The notes under the pieces are model-generated. The model did not search any database, had not been told where the DNA came from, and saw only the letters and a list, made by a program, of their open reading frames with translations. DNA of 20,915 nucleotides from contig CAZOJY010000061.1 in assembly GCA_964580235.1 (NCBI GenBank), positions 1 through 20,915 of the forward strand, in the 5' to 3' direction. Numbering within the stretch: the stretch's first letter is position 1; each line of letters starts with the position of its first letter. Shown piece by piece: positions 1 through 6,964 of this stretch. This DNA comes from G020348385 sp964580235 (GTDB lineage Bacteria; Acidobacteriota; Aminicenantia; Aminicenantales; Aminicenantaceae). Both the position numbers and the translations under genes were made by a program.

Positions 1-369
1 GATATCGAGATAAGCGAGTCCAAAGGAACCTTCGATATAACTGTGGATGACGGGAACATCAAAGCGAGACAAATAACAGCAGCAGGATTGATCTTGAGAG
101 CCAACGACGGGGATATCGAACTGGATCTTTTAGCCGCCGGAACGCTCGACGCTGATATCCGGACAGATGACGGGGATGTTATCGTCGACCTTGAGAAGGG
201 ATTTTCCCTCTCTTTCTACGCCTCTGCCGACGATGCGGATTATATCCGCATAGACCTGGACGATATCGAGGACTATAAAGAAGACGATCACAACAAGTCC
301 GGACGCATTGGCAGGGGGAACGGGCGTTTGAAAATCCGGACCGTTGACGGGGATATCACGATCAGATAG
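1..369 (+). CDS. C-terminal part of a DUF4097-type beta-repeat protein (5' end outside window)
   Basis: The frame is open from base 1 to the TAG at 367-369, giving 122 residues; the start lies before the window. A GTG at 43 is in frame but falls inside the repeat pattern and is probably not the start. The protein is built of short strands ending in Asp-Gly turns: DDGN near residue 16, NDGD near 35, DDGD near 56 and VDGD near 115, the first three spaced about 19-21 residues. This is the look of DUF4097 (putative adhesin) domains, which form right-handed beta-helix-like stacks and often sit in exported or membrane-anchored proteins. The segment between residues 75 and 105 is Asp/Lys-rich and less regular. 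Function is unknown. The neighbouring genes are on the opposite strand, so it is not in their operon. Confidence 0.7.
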   Translation, partial: DIEISESKGTFDITVDDGNIKARQITAAGLILRANDGDIELDLLAAGTLDADIRTDDGDVIVDLEKGFSLSFYASADDADYIRIDLDDIEDYKEDDHNKSGRIGRGNGRLKIRTVDGDITIR

Positions 370-599
370 GAATTCTAGCCTCATCCTTCTTCCATCTAAC
401 TGACCTGAATTATTCACGAGTCAAGCCAAATCCACCCCAACAATCTTATTGGCAAAGAAATAGCCTATGAAGCTGTCGTGGTCTACCGCGAACAGCCTGC
501 GATAAAGCTGGTGTAGTGAAATCGGCGCAATAAGTTTAGACGGTGTTCGCTTGGTAAAGAGTCAATGTTAAAGCATCGGTTTTTGCTGAATAATTCTGG
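370..599. other. Non-coding gap with a possible decayed coding scrap
   Basis: No convincing gene lies between the DUF4097 stop and the stop of the ABC permease, which converges on it. On the minus strand a frame is open for 46 codons from 561 down to a TGA at 421-423. It has no ATG, GTG or TTG start and reads like a protein C-terminus (…FIGYFFANKIVGVDLA). I do not recognise it; it may be a remnant or chance. A 7-bp inverted repeat (GCGAACA at 488-494, TGTTCGC at 544-550) is present but has no following T-run, so it does not look like an intrinsic terminator. Confidence 0.35.
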
Positions 600-1412
600 C
601 TAATCTTTGAGGATATATTCTTTGTAGGTAAAAAGTGCACAGGCGAGGATGATAAACACGGCGGCGATCAAGAAAAGCATGAATATGGCTGCCGCGGGCG
701 AGCTCGGTTCGAGCCTGAATAGCAGGAAGGAGAACCGCCCGCGCGAAACAGAAGGCAGCAGCGATTTCAGGTAATGGACGATCGTGAATTTCTGGGTAGA
801 CCCAGGAAAATACTGGATCACATTTTCCCAGCCAAAACTGAAGATCAGCCCGAACATGATCGACTTTTTCAAGATCGTGCCGATAAACGTGAAAAATGCC
901 GTGTAGCACATCAAACCCAGCGCTAAAACTGCAACATCTCTGAATAGGATTTTGTACAAAGAAACACTGCGCAATTCACTCAGGTTCAAAACAAGAAATG
1001 AAAACGCGACTCCCAGTGTGACCATGAAAACGATCATCATCGTGTAAGCCAAATATTTTCCGACGATGATGGCAGATTTGGATATCGGGCGGGTGGTCAA
1101 ATAGGTCAGCGTTTTTCCTTCCAGCTCTTCAGACATCACAGAGGACCCATAAAAAAGAGCCAGGATCAGGATCAGGAATTGCAGATAAAAGGCGATGATC
1201 ATGTTGTTGAAGATGTAGATGCCCTCAATGTCGCGGCTCAGCTGGAATATCTGGGAGAATTTCACGACAAAGGCCATAAAAACCGGTAAAAAACTCAAAA
1301 CAAGAAAGATTTTTGTCCTGCGGGATTTTTTAGCCAGCGAAAAGAAAAAGGAAAACACGTCTTTTGTCGATTTGACGAAAAACGCGAACTTACCTGAATC
1401 GTCTGGACTCAT
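600..1412 (-). CDS. ABC-2 type transporter permease (second module)
   Basis: This 270-residue integral membrane protein has about six hydrophobic segments (roughly residues 35-55, 70-92, 120-145, 155-180, 185-200, 240-262). It has the ABC-2 permease layout: a cytoplasmic N-terminus, a first helix, and a conserved stretch after TM2 (SSVMSEELEGKTLTYLTTRPI, roughly residues 90-110) typical of ABC-2/NosY-like subunits. It would pair with the ATPase encoded immediately upstream; only one base (1413) separates the ATPase stop from this ATG, implying translational coupling. It is the last gene of a four-gene operon ATPase-permease-ATPase-permease. The substrate cannot be told from sequence; ABC-2 systems of this size move lipids, polysaccharides, drugs or peptides, or serve gliding/secretion machines. 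Family call is strong, function is open. Confidence 0.85.
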   Translation of the reverse strand: MSPDDSGKFAFFVKSTKDVFSFFFSLAKKSRRTKIFLVLSFLPVFMAFVVKFSQIFQLSRDIEGIYIFNNMIIAFYLQFLILILALFYGSSVMSEELEGKTLTYLTTRPISKSAIIVGKYLAYTMMIVFMVTLGVAFSFLVLNLSELRSVSLYKILFRDVAVLALGLMCYTAFFTFIGTILKKSIMFGLIFSFGWENVIQYFPGSTQKFTIVHYLKSLLPSVSRGRFSFLLFRLEPSSPAAAIFMLFLIAAVFIILACALFTYKEYILKD

Positions 1413-1413
1413 C

Positions 1414-2340
1414 TTATTTCTCTATCAAGTAGTCGAAAACGGCCTGGAGATTGTCATCGGGCGATGTGATCTCCTCCACTTCTATGTTGTTTTCTACAAA
1501 AAGGCCGGGCAAAAGGCCAAAAAATTTGTCTCTGTTATTGGTTTCGATCAGAAGGTTCTCTTTTTTCAGATCGAAGTTGACCTTCAGGACAAAATCATGC
1601 TGGATAAACTTCTGAGCGAGCCGCCGGGGATCGCTGCATTTTATTGCTATAATATGCGGGTGGGTTTCGATCAGGTCCCGGATGTAGTGGATGTCGCCCT
1701 GGGCAAAAATCTTTCCCTGGTGGATCAGGATGATCTTTCGGGTCATGGCTTCGATCTCGGGGAGAACATGGCTTGAGACAATAATGGTTCTCCCCTCTCC
1801 TTTGTATTCCTTGATAAGCCGGATGATCTTACGCCGCCCTAAAGGATCCAATCCGTTTAACGGTTCGTCCAGGATGATGATCCCGGGATCGTGGGCGATG
1901 GATTGGGCGACCTTCAGCCTCTGCCGCATCCCGCGGCTGTAAGAGCGCACGGCACGATGTCTATCCTCGCTCAGTTCCACGATCTCCAGGGCTTTATCCG
2001 CTTTTTCAGTGATCTCAGCCGGTGAGAAGTGGTAAAGCCGCAAAAGGTTTGTGAGGAACTGCCAGCCGGTCATCTCCTCGTAAAAGGAATCCTGTTCAGG
2101 ACAGAAGCCAATCTTCAAAAACAGGGGAAAATTGTTCCAAACCCTTTGACCCTTGATAGAGACTGAGCCGATGTTGGATTTGATCTGTCCGGTTATCAGC
2201 TTGAGGAACGTCGATTTTCCGGCTCCGTTGGGCCCCAGAATTCCGGTGATACCCGACTCAATCTCCAGGGTCACATCGCTCAATCCCAATACATTGCCGT
2301 ACCACTTTGACAGGTTTTGGGTTTGGATCACGGCCGTCAT
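1414..2340 (-). CDS. ABC transporter ATP-binding protein (second module)
   Basis: This 308-residue nucleotide-binding subunit powers the ABC-2 permease just downstream. Walker A GPNGAGKST is at residues 36-44, the signature YSRGMRQR at 134-141, Walker B IIILDEP at 154-160, the D-loop NGLD just after it and the switch His at 191. The signature has Arg in place of the first Gly of the usual SGG. The last 90 residues form a C-terminal extension common in ABC-2 exporter ATPases. The frame is open 30 codons further upstream, but the ATG at 2340 is preferred: it matches the family N-terminus, has a GGAG-type ribosome site upstream (agaggagtggag), and overlaps the preceding permease stop in an ATGA junction (2337-2340). 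Substrate unknown. Confidence 0.9.
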   Translation of the reverse strand: MTAVIQTQNLSKWYGNVLGLSDVTLEIESGITGILGPNGAGKSTFLKLITGQIKSNIGSVSIKGQRVWNNFPLFLKIGFCPEQDSFYEEMTGWQFLTNLLRLYHFSPAEITEKADKALEIVELSEDRHRAVRSYSRGMRQRLKVAQSIAHDPGIIILDEPLNGLDPLGRRKIIRLIKEYKGEGRTIIVSSHVLPEIEAMTRKIILIHQGKIFAQGDIHYIRDLIETHPHIIAIKCSDPRRLAQKFIQHDFVLKVNFDLKKENLLIETNNRDKFFGLLPGLFVENNIEVEEITSPDDNLQAVFDYLIEK

Positions 2341-3209
2341 TTGATGATCTCCACTCCTCTGACCTTCCTTTTGAGCATAAAGCCGGCAAACAAGCATATC
2401 GCCACAAGAACAAATAGCGAATAAAACCACGGTATATCGAGAGGGGTTTTTTGATTGAACAAAACCGCCCCTACCTGCTGGAGATTGGATTTTATCGAAA
2501 GCAGCGAAAAGTAGCGGCTCCGGAAAATGCCGTAAAATATCGCGTAAAATATATCAGAAAAGATATAAACGCCAAAGATGAGGATAGCCACATATCTGCG
2601 GGTTTTTCCAATCGAAGACAGGAGAAGAGTATAAAATGCGAAAAAGGTCGTGATCATAAACGAGTAGGCCACAACGGAAAGAATCAACCAGGGATAAGAG
2701 GCAAAAAAGCGGAAATTCCCGGCAAATATCAACTTGAATAGGATGAATACGATCCCAGGAATGAGTGTTACTATGAAAAGGAAGAAAAAGATAACGGCCG
2801 CTTTGCCAGTCAAATAATCCCGTTTTTTTAGAGGACGGGAAAAGTAAAGCTGGAGGGCATTGTGCCTCAAGTCATCGGCGATAAGGCCAGCTCCACAGAA
2901 GATCAGGATCATGATGACCATGAATAGTAAAAAATCATTGGTGAAATACGTTTTAAAATACAGGGGATTCACTTTTAAAAAATCTGTCTGATCTCCCTGC
3001 ATCATGAACTTAAAATCTTCTATCCTTTCGGATATATAAATCCCGATGATCCAAACAAGAGCAGGGATGAGGGTGAGCGCAAAGAAAAACTTGAAGAACT
3101 TTCTCTTAAACGTCAGCTTGATCCCGATGCGTGTGATAGGCCACCAGGAGAATCGGCCGTCTCGGAGCTCGCCCTCCCAGTGGGTGTAGCCTTTCTCTTT
3201 GATGGGCAT
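2337..3209 (-). CDS. ABC-2 type transporter permease (first module)
   Basis: This is a 290-residue membrane protein with a cytoplasmic N-terminal segment containing GYTHWEG and WWPITRIGIKL, a pattern seen at the start of many ABC-2 permeases. Hydrophobic helices follow at about residues 40-55, 90-112, 135-160, 170-195, 200-222 and 258-278. It shares its junctions with both neighbours: its ATG overlaps the upstream ATPase stop by one base (TAATG at 3207-3211) and its TGA overlaps the next ATPase start (ATGA). The two permeases of the operon are not close copies, so the complex may be one heteromeric exporter or two related ones. The substrate cannot be inferred. Confidence 0.85.
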   Translation of the reverse strand: MPIKEKGYTHWEGELRDGRFSWWPITRIGIKLTFKRKFFKFFFALTLIPALVWIIGIYISERIEDFKFMMQGDQTDFLKVNPLYFKTYFTNDFLLFMVIMILIFCGAGLIADDLRHNALQLYFSRPLKKRDYLTGKAAVIFFFLFIVTLIPGIVFILFKLIFAGNFRFFASYPWLILSVVAYSFMITTFFAFYTLLLSSIGKTRRYVAILIFGVYIFSDIFYAIFYGIFRSRYFSLLSIKSNLQQVGAVLFNQKTPLDIPWFYSLFVLVAICLFAGFMLKRKVRGVEIIK

Positions 3210-4120
3210 TAATCCACTCCAACCACTTTGGCGAAAAGATCCTCGAGCGATGTCTGGCTCTTGACAAAATGCCGGACCTGGACTTTCTCTTCGACCGCGA
3301 TCTTGAAAATCTCTTGAGGATTTATGCCTGGGGGAAGATAAACCTTGAGAAGTTTGTCTTCAGTCTGTTCTACCTGGGAGTCCATCCCTGTCAATCTATC
3401 CAAAAAAGCCTGTTCCTCGCCTTTGATTCTCAGCTCGTACAGGCTATATTGAACCTGTTTGAGCTCGCTGATCTGCCCTTGAGCGGCCAATTCTCCCTTA
3501 TTTAGTATCACTACATAAGAACAGGTTTGTTCGATGTCGGGGAGGATATGGGATGAAATCAAGACCTGGATGTCCTTTTTGGATGAGATGTCCATGATCA
3601 GTTCCAGGATCTCCTTCCTGCCCTGGGGGTCCAGTCCGCTTGTCGGTTCGTCGAGGAAAATGAGCTTAGGGTCGTGGACAATAGCCTGAGCCAGCTTGAG
3701 GCGCTGCCGCATGCCGCCTGAATAGGTCTCCAGCATGCGGTATCGGCTTTCTTCCAGTCCGACATAATAGAGAACTTCGTGAGCCCGTTTCATGGCCTCC
3801 TGGCGGGGCATCCCTGAAAGCTCTCCCATATAGGATGTGAAGGAGACCGCGTCCATTCCCGGAATGAAACAGTCATCCTCAGGCATGTATCCCACATAAC
3901 GCCGGATCACGGATTGTTGATTCTGGATATCGTATCCGAGCACACTGCCTTCGCCGCTGTCTGGTACGAGGAATCCCAAAAGAACGCGAAGGAGGGTGCT
4001 TTTCCCTGCACCGTTAGGCCCTAGAAGACCGATGGCACCTTGCGGCAAACGGATGTCTACCCCGTTCAGGGCTTTAACTTTCCCATAACTGAAATGGAGA
4101 GCTTTGACTTCTATGCTCAT
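3209..4120 (-). CDS. ABC transporter ATP-binding protein (first module)
   Basis: This 303-residue ABC ATPase has all motifs intact: Walker A GPNGAGKST at 34-42, the Q-loop region near 70-85, signature YSGGMRQR at 133-140, Walker B LIFLDEP at 153-159, SGLD at 161-164 and the switch His at 191. It resembles the NatA/CcmA/GldA-like ATPases of ABC-2 exporters and energises the permease whose ATG overlaps its stop. It is the first gene of the four-gene module. The ribosome site before ATG 4120 is weak, and the gene lies only 67 bases after the mutase stop on the same strand with no terminator visible, so read-through from the mutase promoter at 5818-5846 is likely. Confidence 0.92.
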   Translation of the reverse strand: MSIEVKALHFSYGKVKALNGVDIRLPQGAIGLLGPNGAGKSTLLRVLLGFLVPDSGEGSVLGYDIQNQQSVIRRYVGYMPEDDCFIPGMDAVSFTSYMGELSGMPRQEAMKRAHEVLYYVGLEESRYRMLETYSGGMRQRLKLAQAIVHDPKLIFLDEPTSGLDPQGRKEILELIMDISSKKDIQVLISSHILPDIEQTCSYVVILNKGELAAQGQISELKQVQYSLYELRIKGEEQAFLDRLTGMDSQVEQTEDKLLKVYLPPGINPQEIFKIAVEEKVQVRHFVKSQTSLEDLFAKVVGVD

Positions 4121-4187
4121 CGGATCACTGATCTTTTTTCATGGCCTTCTTAAACAAAATACGTATATCTGGCGAAAAAGTTCCCTC

Positions 4188-5792
4188 TTAATAAGGGACA
4201 GGCGTTCCTTCTCCATGGACCAAAGCCCGGTAGGTTTTCTCCACCCGGTCCCAGTTGAATTCCCGGTCCAGGGCCCAGAAACGTCCGATAACCGTGGCCA
4301 CCTCCCCTGAAGAAAGCGCCCGGCACATCCCTGCGACTTTGGCCACATAGATCGCCCCGCTCTCCGGCCTCTCCCCTCTTCGGCCGAGAAGAGCATGTAC
4401 ATAGACTTTTTTCACATCCAGCCTTTTTGCCATACGCAAAAGTGCAAACAGGTGATCGATTGTTCCGTGAGAGCTGTAGTGGGAAACGATCCCCAAAAGA
4501 TGGAGGGCCTTATCCCGTTTTTTCGCTTTTGACATGGCCCAGAGAAACGAGGTGTTTTGAAAAAAACTCCTGTCCTCGATGGATTTGTCGATCCTAACTC
4601 TGTCTAAAAAAATGCGCCGCCCAGCACCGATATGGAGATGGCCGGCCTCGGAATTACCGACCGTACCGGGTGGCATTCCGACAGCTTCTCCTGCAGCTGC
4701 AAGTTCAGTATGGGGAAAGCGGGACCAAATGCGGTCAAAAAACTCGGTATGGGCTTTTTGTATGAGATTGCCTTGCATCTTATCCCTCATCCCCCATCCA
4801 TCCAAGATCAGAAGGAGAATTTTTCGTCCGGATCGATCAGACTGGGAGAAATTTTCGATTAAAGTCGATCCGGTCATCTCTTTGGGTTTTGGAAAGCCTA
4901 ATAATTCCAGAATAGTTGGAGCGATGTCTGTCAACTCTCCCTTTTTTCTCAAAGTCCAGCATGAGAGATTTTCTGAGGAAAAATCGGCTATGACAAATGG
5001 CACAGGATTTTTGGTATGCCCGGTGTTGACCGCGCCGTCAGGATAAAGCCATTCTTCCACGGTTCCATGATCGGCCGTAACGATCAAGATTATTCCCTTC
5101 TGTTTGCACGCTTCTACAATCTTTCCCAGGGCTTGATCGACTGCTTGCACAGCCTTAAGGATCGCATTTTGATCCTCGATATGCCCTACAACATCGACGT
5201 TGCACATGTTGGCTACGATCAGCGGGAATTCGGGATTGCTGAGATTCGAGCAAATTTTATCGGCAACTTCTGACGCGCTCATCTCAGGAGTGGATGCATA
5301 ATTGGCCACTCCTTCCGGTGAAGGGACGATGATCATTTCCTCTCCTGGAAATTTCTCCTCTCTTTTCCCATTCAGGAAATAACCCACATGGATTGCCTTC
5401 TCAGATTCTGTTATCTTCAAAAGTTTCATCCCCGCATTTGTGATCACCTCTGTCAGCGCATTCTTGATCTCAGAATCCGGCTTGAAGGCCACCTTGACAT
5501 TGAGTGCCGAGCTGTACTCGATCATGGTCACAAAATTGAGCCGGATATTTTTATCGGTTTGGAAATGGGTAAACTCAGGATCCGTCAGACTCTTGGTTAT
5601 TTCGATCTCTCTCTCGCCTCGGATATCGTAGAAGATTACAGAATCTCCATCCTGAAAGCGTCCGACCGGACGGCTTTCAGAATCGACAACGATAAGCGGT
5701 TCTAAAGCCTCATCTTCCTGGCCATCTTTATAAGCCTTTCGGATGGCCCTGACGATGGGGATATCCATGTTCATATCTTTTTTTTCACTCAT
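4188..5792 (-). CDS. gpmI: Circularly permuted cofactor-independent phosphoglycerate mutase (GpmI family)
   Basis: iPGM interconverts 3- and 2-phosphoglycerate in glycolysis through two metal ions and a phosphoserine. All parts of the family are here in one 534-residue frame but in swapped order. Residues about 13-92 match the last third of the phosphotransferase domain (Arg58 and Arg61 for the two conserved FRxDR arginines). Residues 93-312 match the C-terminal phosphatase lobe: Lys132, Asp200, His204, Asp241-His242, His259, ending in the usual PKEMTG. After a short linker (313-323) comes the normal N-terminus: Asp331 of LDGWG, nucleophile Ser381 of GNSEAGH. Then follow the first two thirds of the transferase domain (His442, Arg504, Arg510), ending at YRALVHGEG. 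Metal ligands are complete. The usual SDGGVHSH and DGRD loops read SHYSSHGT and GRRG here. ATG has an AGGAT ribosome site. The family is certain; mutase activity is likely but untested. Confidence 0.93.
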   Translation of the reverse strand: MSEKKDMNMDIPIVRAIRKAYKDGQEDEALEPLIVVDSESRPVGRFQDGDSVIFYDIRGEREIEITKSLTDPEFTHFQTDKNIRLNFVTMIEYSSALNVKVAFKPDSEIKNALTEVITNAGMKLLKITESEKAIHVGYFLNGKREEKFPGEEMIIVPSPEGVANYASTPEMSASEVADKICSNLSNPEFPLIVANMCNVDVVGHIEDQNAILKAVQAVDQALGKIVEACKQKGIILIVTADHGTVEEWLYPDGAVNTGHTKNPVPFVIADFSSENLSCWTLRKKGELTDIAPTILELLGFPKPKEMTGSTLIENFSQSDRSGRKILLLILDGWGMRDKMQGNLIQKAHTEFFDRIWSRFPHTELAAAGEAVGMPPGTVGNSEAGHLHIGAGRRIFLDRVRIDKSIEDRSFFQNTSFLWAMSKAKKRDKALHLLGIVSHYSSHGTIDHLFALLRMAKRLDVKKVYVHALLGRRGERPESGAIYVAKVAGMCRALSSGEVATVIGRFWALDREFNWDRVEKTYRALVHGEGTPVPY

Positions 5793-5817
5793 CGGGATCC
5801 TTTTTTTTTAAGCCTAT

Positions 5818-5846
5818 ACTATAGAGACCCCCATTCCCAATGTCAA
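5818..5846 (-). promoter_or_regulatory. Sigma70-type promoter of the permuted gpmI gene
   Basis: On the minus strand, TTGACA (5841-5846) and TATAGT (5818-5823) are separated by exactly 17 bases. The -35 is a perfect consensus and the -10 matches at five of six positions. Transcription would start near 5811, giving a leader of about 18 bases that contains the ribosome site before ATG 5792. No terminator is visible after gpmI, so the ABC operon downstream may share this promoter. Seen in sequence; activity is inferred. Confidence 0.75.
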
Positions 5847-5874
5847 TGATTTGAATCGGGGACAGGATACGTTT

Positions 5875-6765
5875 TCACCAATTAAGTTCGAGGAGGGAAA
5901 AGGGATCGATGCGGCTACCAGATACCTTGACTCCCCAGTGAAGATGAGGGCCGGTGACACGGCCTGTTGCCCCGATCTCTCCAATGATGTCCCCCTTCCT
6001 GACTATATCCCCTCTCTTGGCTAAAATTTTGGAAAAATGGAGGTAAGATGTAAACACGCCCAGACCATGATCAATGATGACCGTATTCCCTGCAAAATAC
6101 AGATTTTTGGCCAGCACAACCCTTCCAGTATTAGACGCCCTTACTGGTTCCCCATACGGGGATGAGATATCCACTCCTCCGTGTGGCGATCGGGGTTCAT
6201 TGTTGAAAATCCTTTTCTCTCCAAAGTTGTCATTGGCCTCTCCTTTGGACGGGATGATAAACGGACCCTCCCCTAACCACTGGAGCGTGAAGATATCATA
6301 AATCTGGCCCAAGAGTTCGGATTCCCATTGTATCCTATCCAACACGTCTTGAGGTGGTGTCACATACTCCTGTTTGACCCAGAGCTTTTTAGTCGGGAAC
6401 TCTCTGTCCCGGATGAAAATTTCTCTGCTAATGTTTCGATGGTGTCCATCGTTGAACAAAACAGAAATTTCTACGGTGTATGATCCACTTTTAACCCCAA
6501 GATCGAGTCCCAGGAATGCAAGCCAATTATCGGGATCCTGGCCTTTCCCCATCACATAAGTCTTTCCCAAAAAAAGGAGCTCAGCTTGCCTTATGAGTTT
6601 CTTCCCCTCTATGGAAACACGAACGATTTCTCCGGGCTGAAGGGATCGAAAATCCATATTCACATCTAGATCTGAGAATCCGAGTTTGCCTGTCTCCTGG
6701 AGTGTAAAAAAACCCGGCAATCTAAGCATCAAAACTGCCATCACAATTAAGACTGTTTTTTGCAT
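5875..6765 (-). CDS. Exported M23-family zinc metallopeptidase (LytM type)
   Basis: This 296-residue protein starts with a hydrophobic export signal (residues 4-20), has a beta-rich middle region (about 30-165) and a C-terminal Peptidase_M23/LytM domain (about 165-296). Zinc and catalytic residues are present: His195 and Asp199 in HGGVD, His243 in YLH, and the HLHWG motif with His274 and His276. Active LytM enzymes cut peptide cross-links of peptidoglycan in the periplasm, and the complete motif set suggests an active enzyme rather than an EnvC-like activator. The domain also has the usual LHFSKILAKRGDIVRKGD and TGRVTGPHLHWG landmarks. The gene is divergent from the alanine racemase, which also serves cell-wall metabolism. 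The start codon lies only a few bases after a TATAAT box. Confidence 0.9.
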   Translation of the reverse strand: MQKTVLIVMAVLMLRLPGFFTLQETGKLGFSDLDVNMDFRSLQPGEIVRVSIEGKKLIRQAELLFLGKTYVMGKGQDPDNWLAFLGLDLGVKSGSYTVEISVLFNDGHHRNISREIFIRDREFPTKKLWVKQEYVTPPQDVLDRIQWESELLGQIYDIFTLQWLGEGPFIIPSKGEANDNFGEKRIFNNEPRSPHGGVDISSPYGEPVRASNTGRVVLAKNLYFAGNTVIIDHGLGVFTSYLHFSKILAKRGDIVRKGDIIGEIGATGRVTGPHLHWGVKVSGSRIDPFSLLELNW

Positions 6766-6772
6766 CCTTATG

Positions 6773-6801
6773 ATTATAACGAATCAAAATCGCAAATCCA
6801 A
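6773..6801 (-). promoter_or_regulatory. Promoter of the M23 peptidase gene, -10 box adjacent to the start codon
   Basis: On the minus strand a perfect TATAAT (6773-6778) follows TTGGAT (6796-6801) at a 17-base spacing. The 3' end of the -10 is only 7 bases from ATG 6765, so the transcript would begin at or just before the start codon and be nearly leaderless. An AAGG abuts the ATG without proper spacing. Promoter elements are seen; the leaderless state is inferred. Confidence 0.6.
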
Positions 6802-6964
6802 TAAAGGATGAGGAAGCACTTCTCTTTCCGTGATACCTAAAAGCCAGAAGCTAACAAATAAGTTTGTGCATGATCGTTTATTGTTGGCATAAAATCAGTT
6901 AGAATAGAAAATCGGCCGACTCAATTTATCATCCAAAACGACGGCCGAACACAAGGAGGGAAAA

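Noticed and set aside
1219..1776. 185-codon plus-strand open frame
   Set aside because: It lies antisense across the ABC permease and ATPase genes, which have clear family motifs on the minus strand; no own ribosome site or homology pattern.
2341..2430. 30-codon N-terminal extension of the second ABC ATPase
   Set aside because: It reads back into the preceding permease gene out of frame; the ATG at 2340 fits the family start, ribosome site and ATGA overlap.
4125..4142. Five-codon leader peptide (ATG to TGA) just before the first ABC ATPase
   Set aside because: Too short to tell from chance, its AAGG is too close to the ATG, and no attenuator-like hairpin is present.
4579..5046. 155-codon plus-strand open frame opposite the mutase
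   Set aside because: Shadow of the permuted gpmI gene; composition and lack of a start signal do not support a gene.
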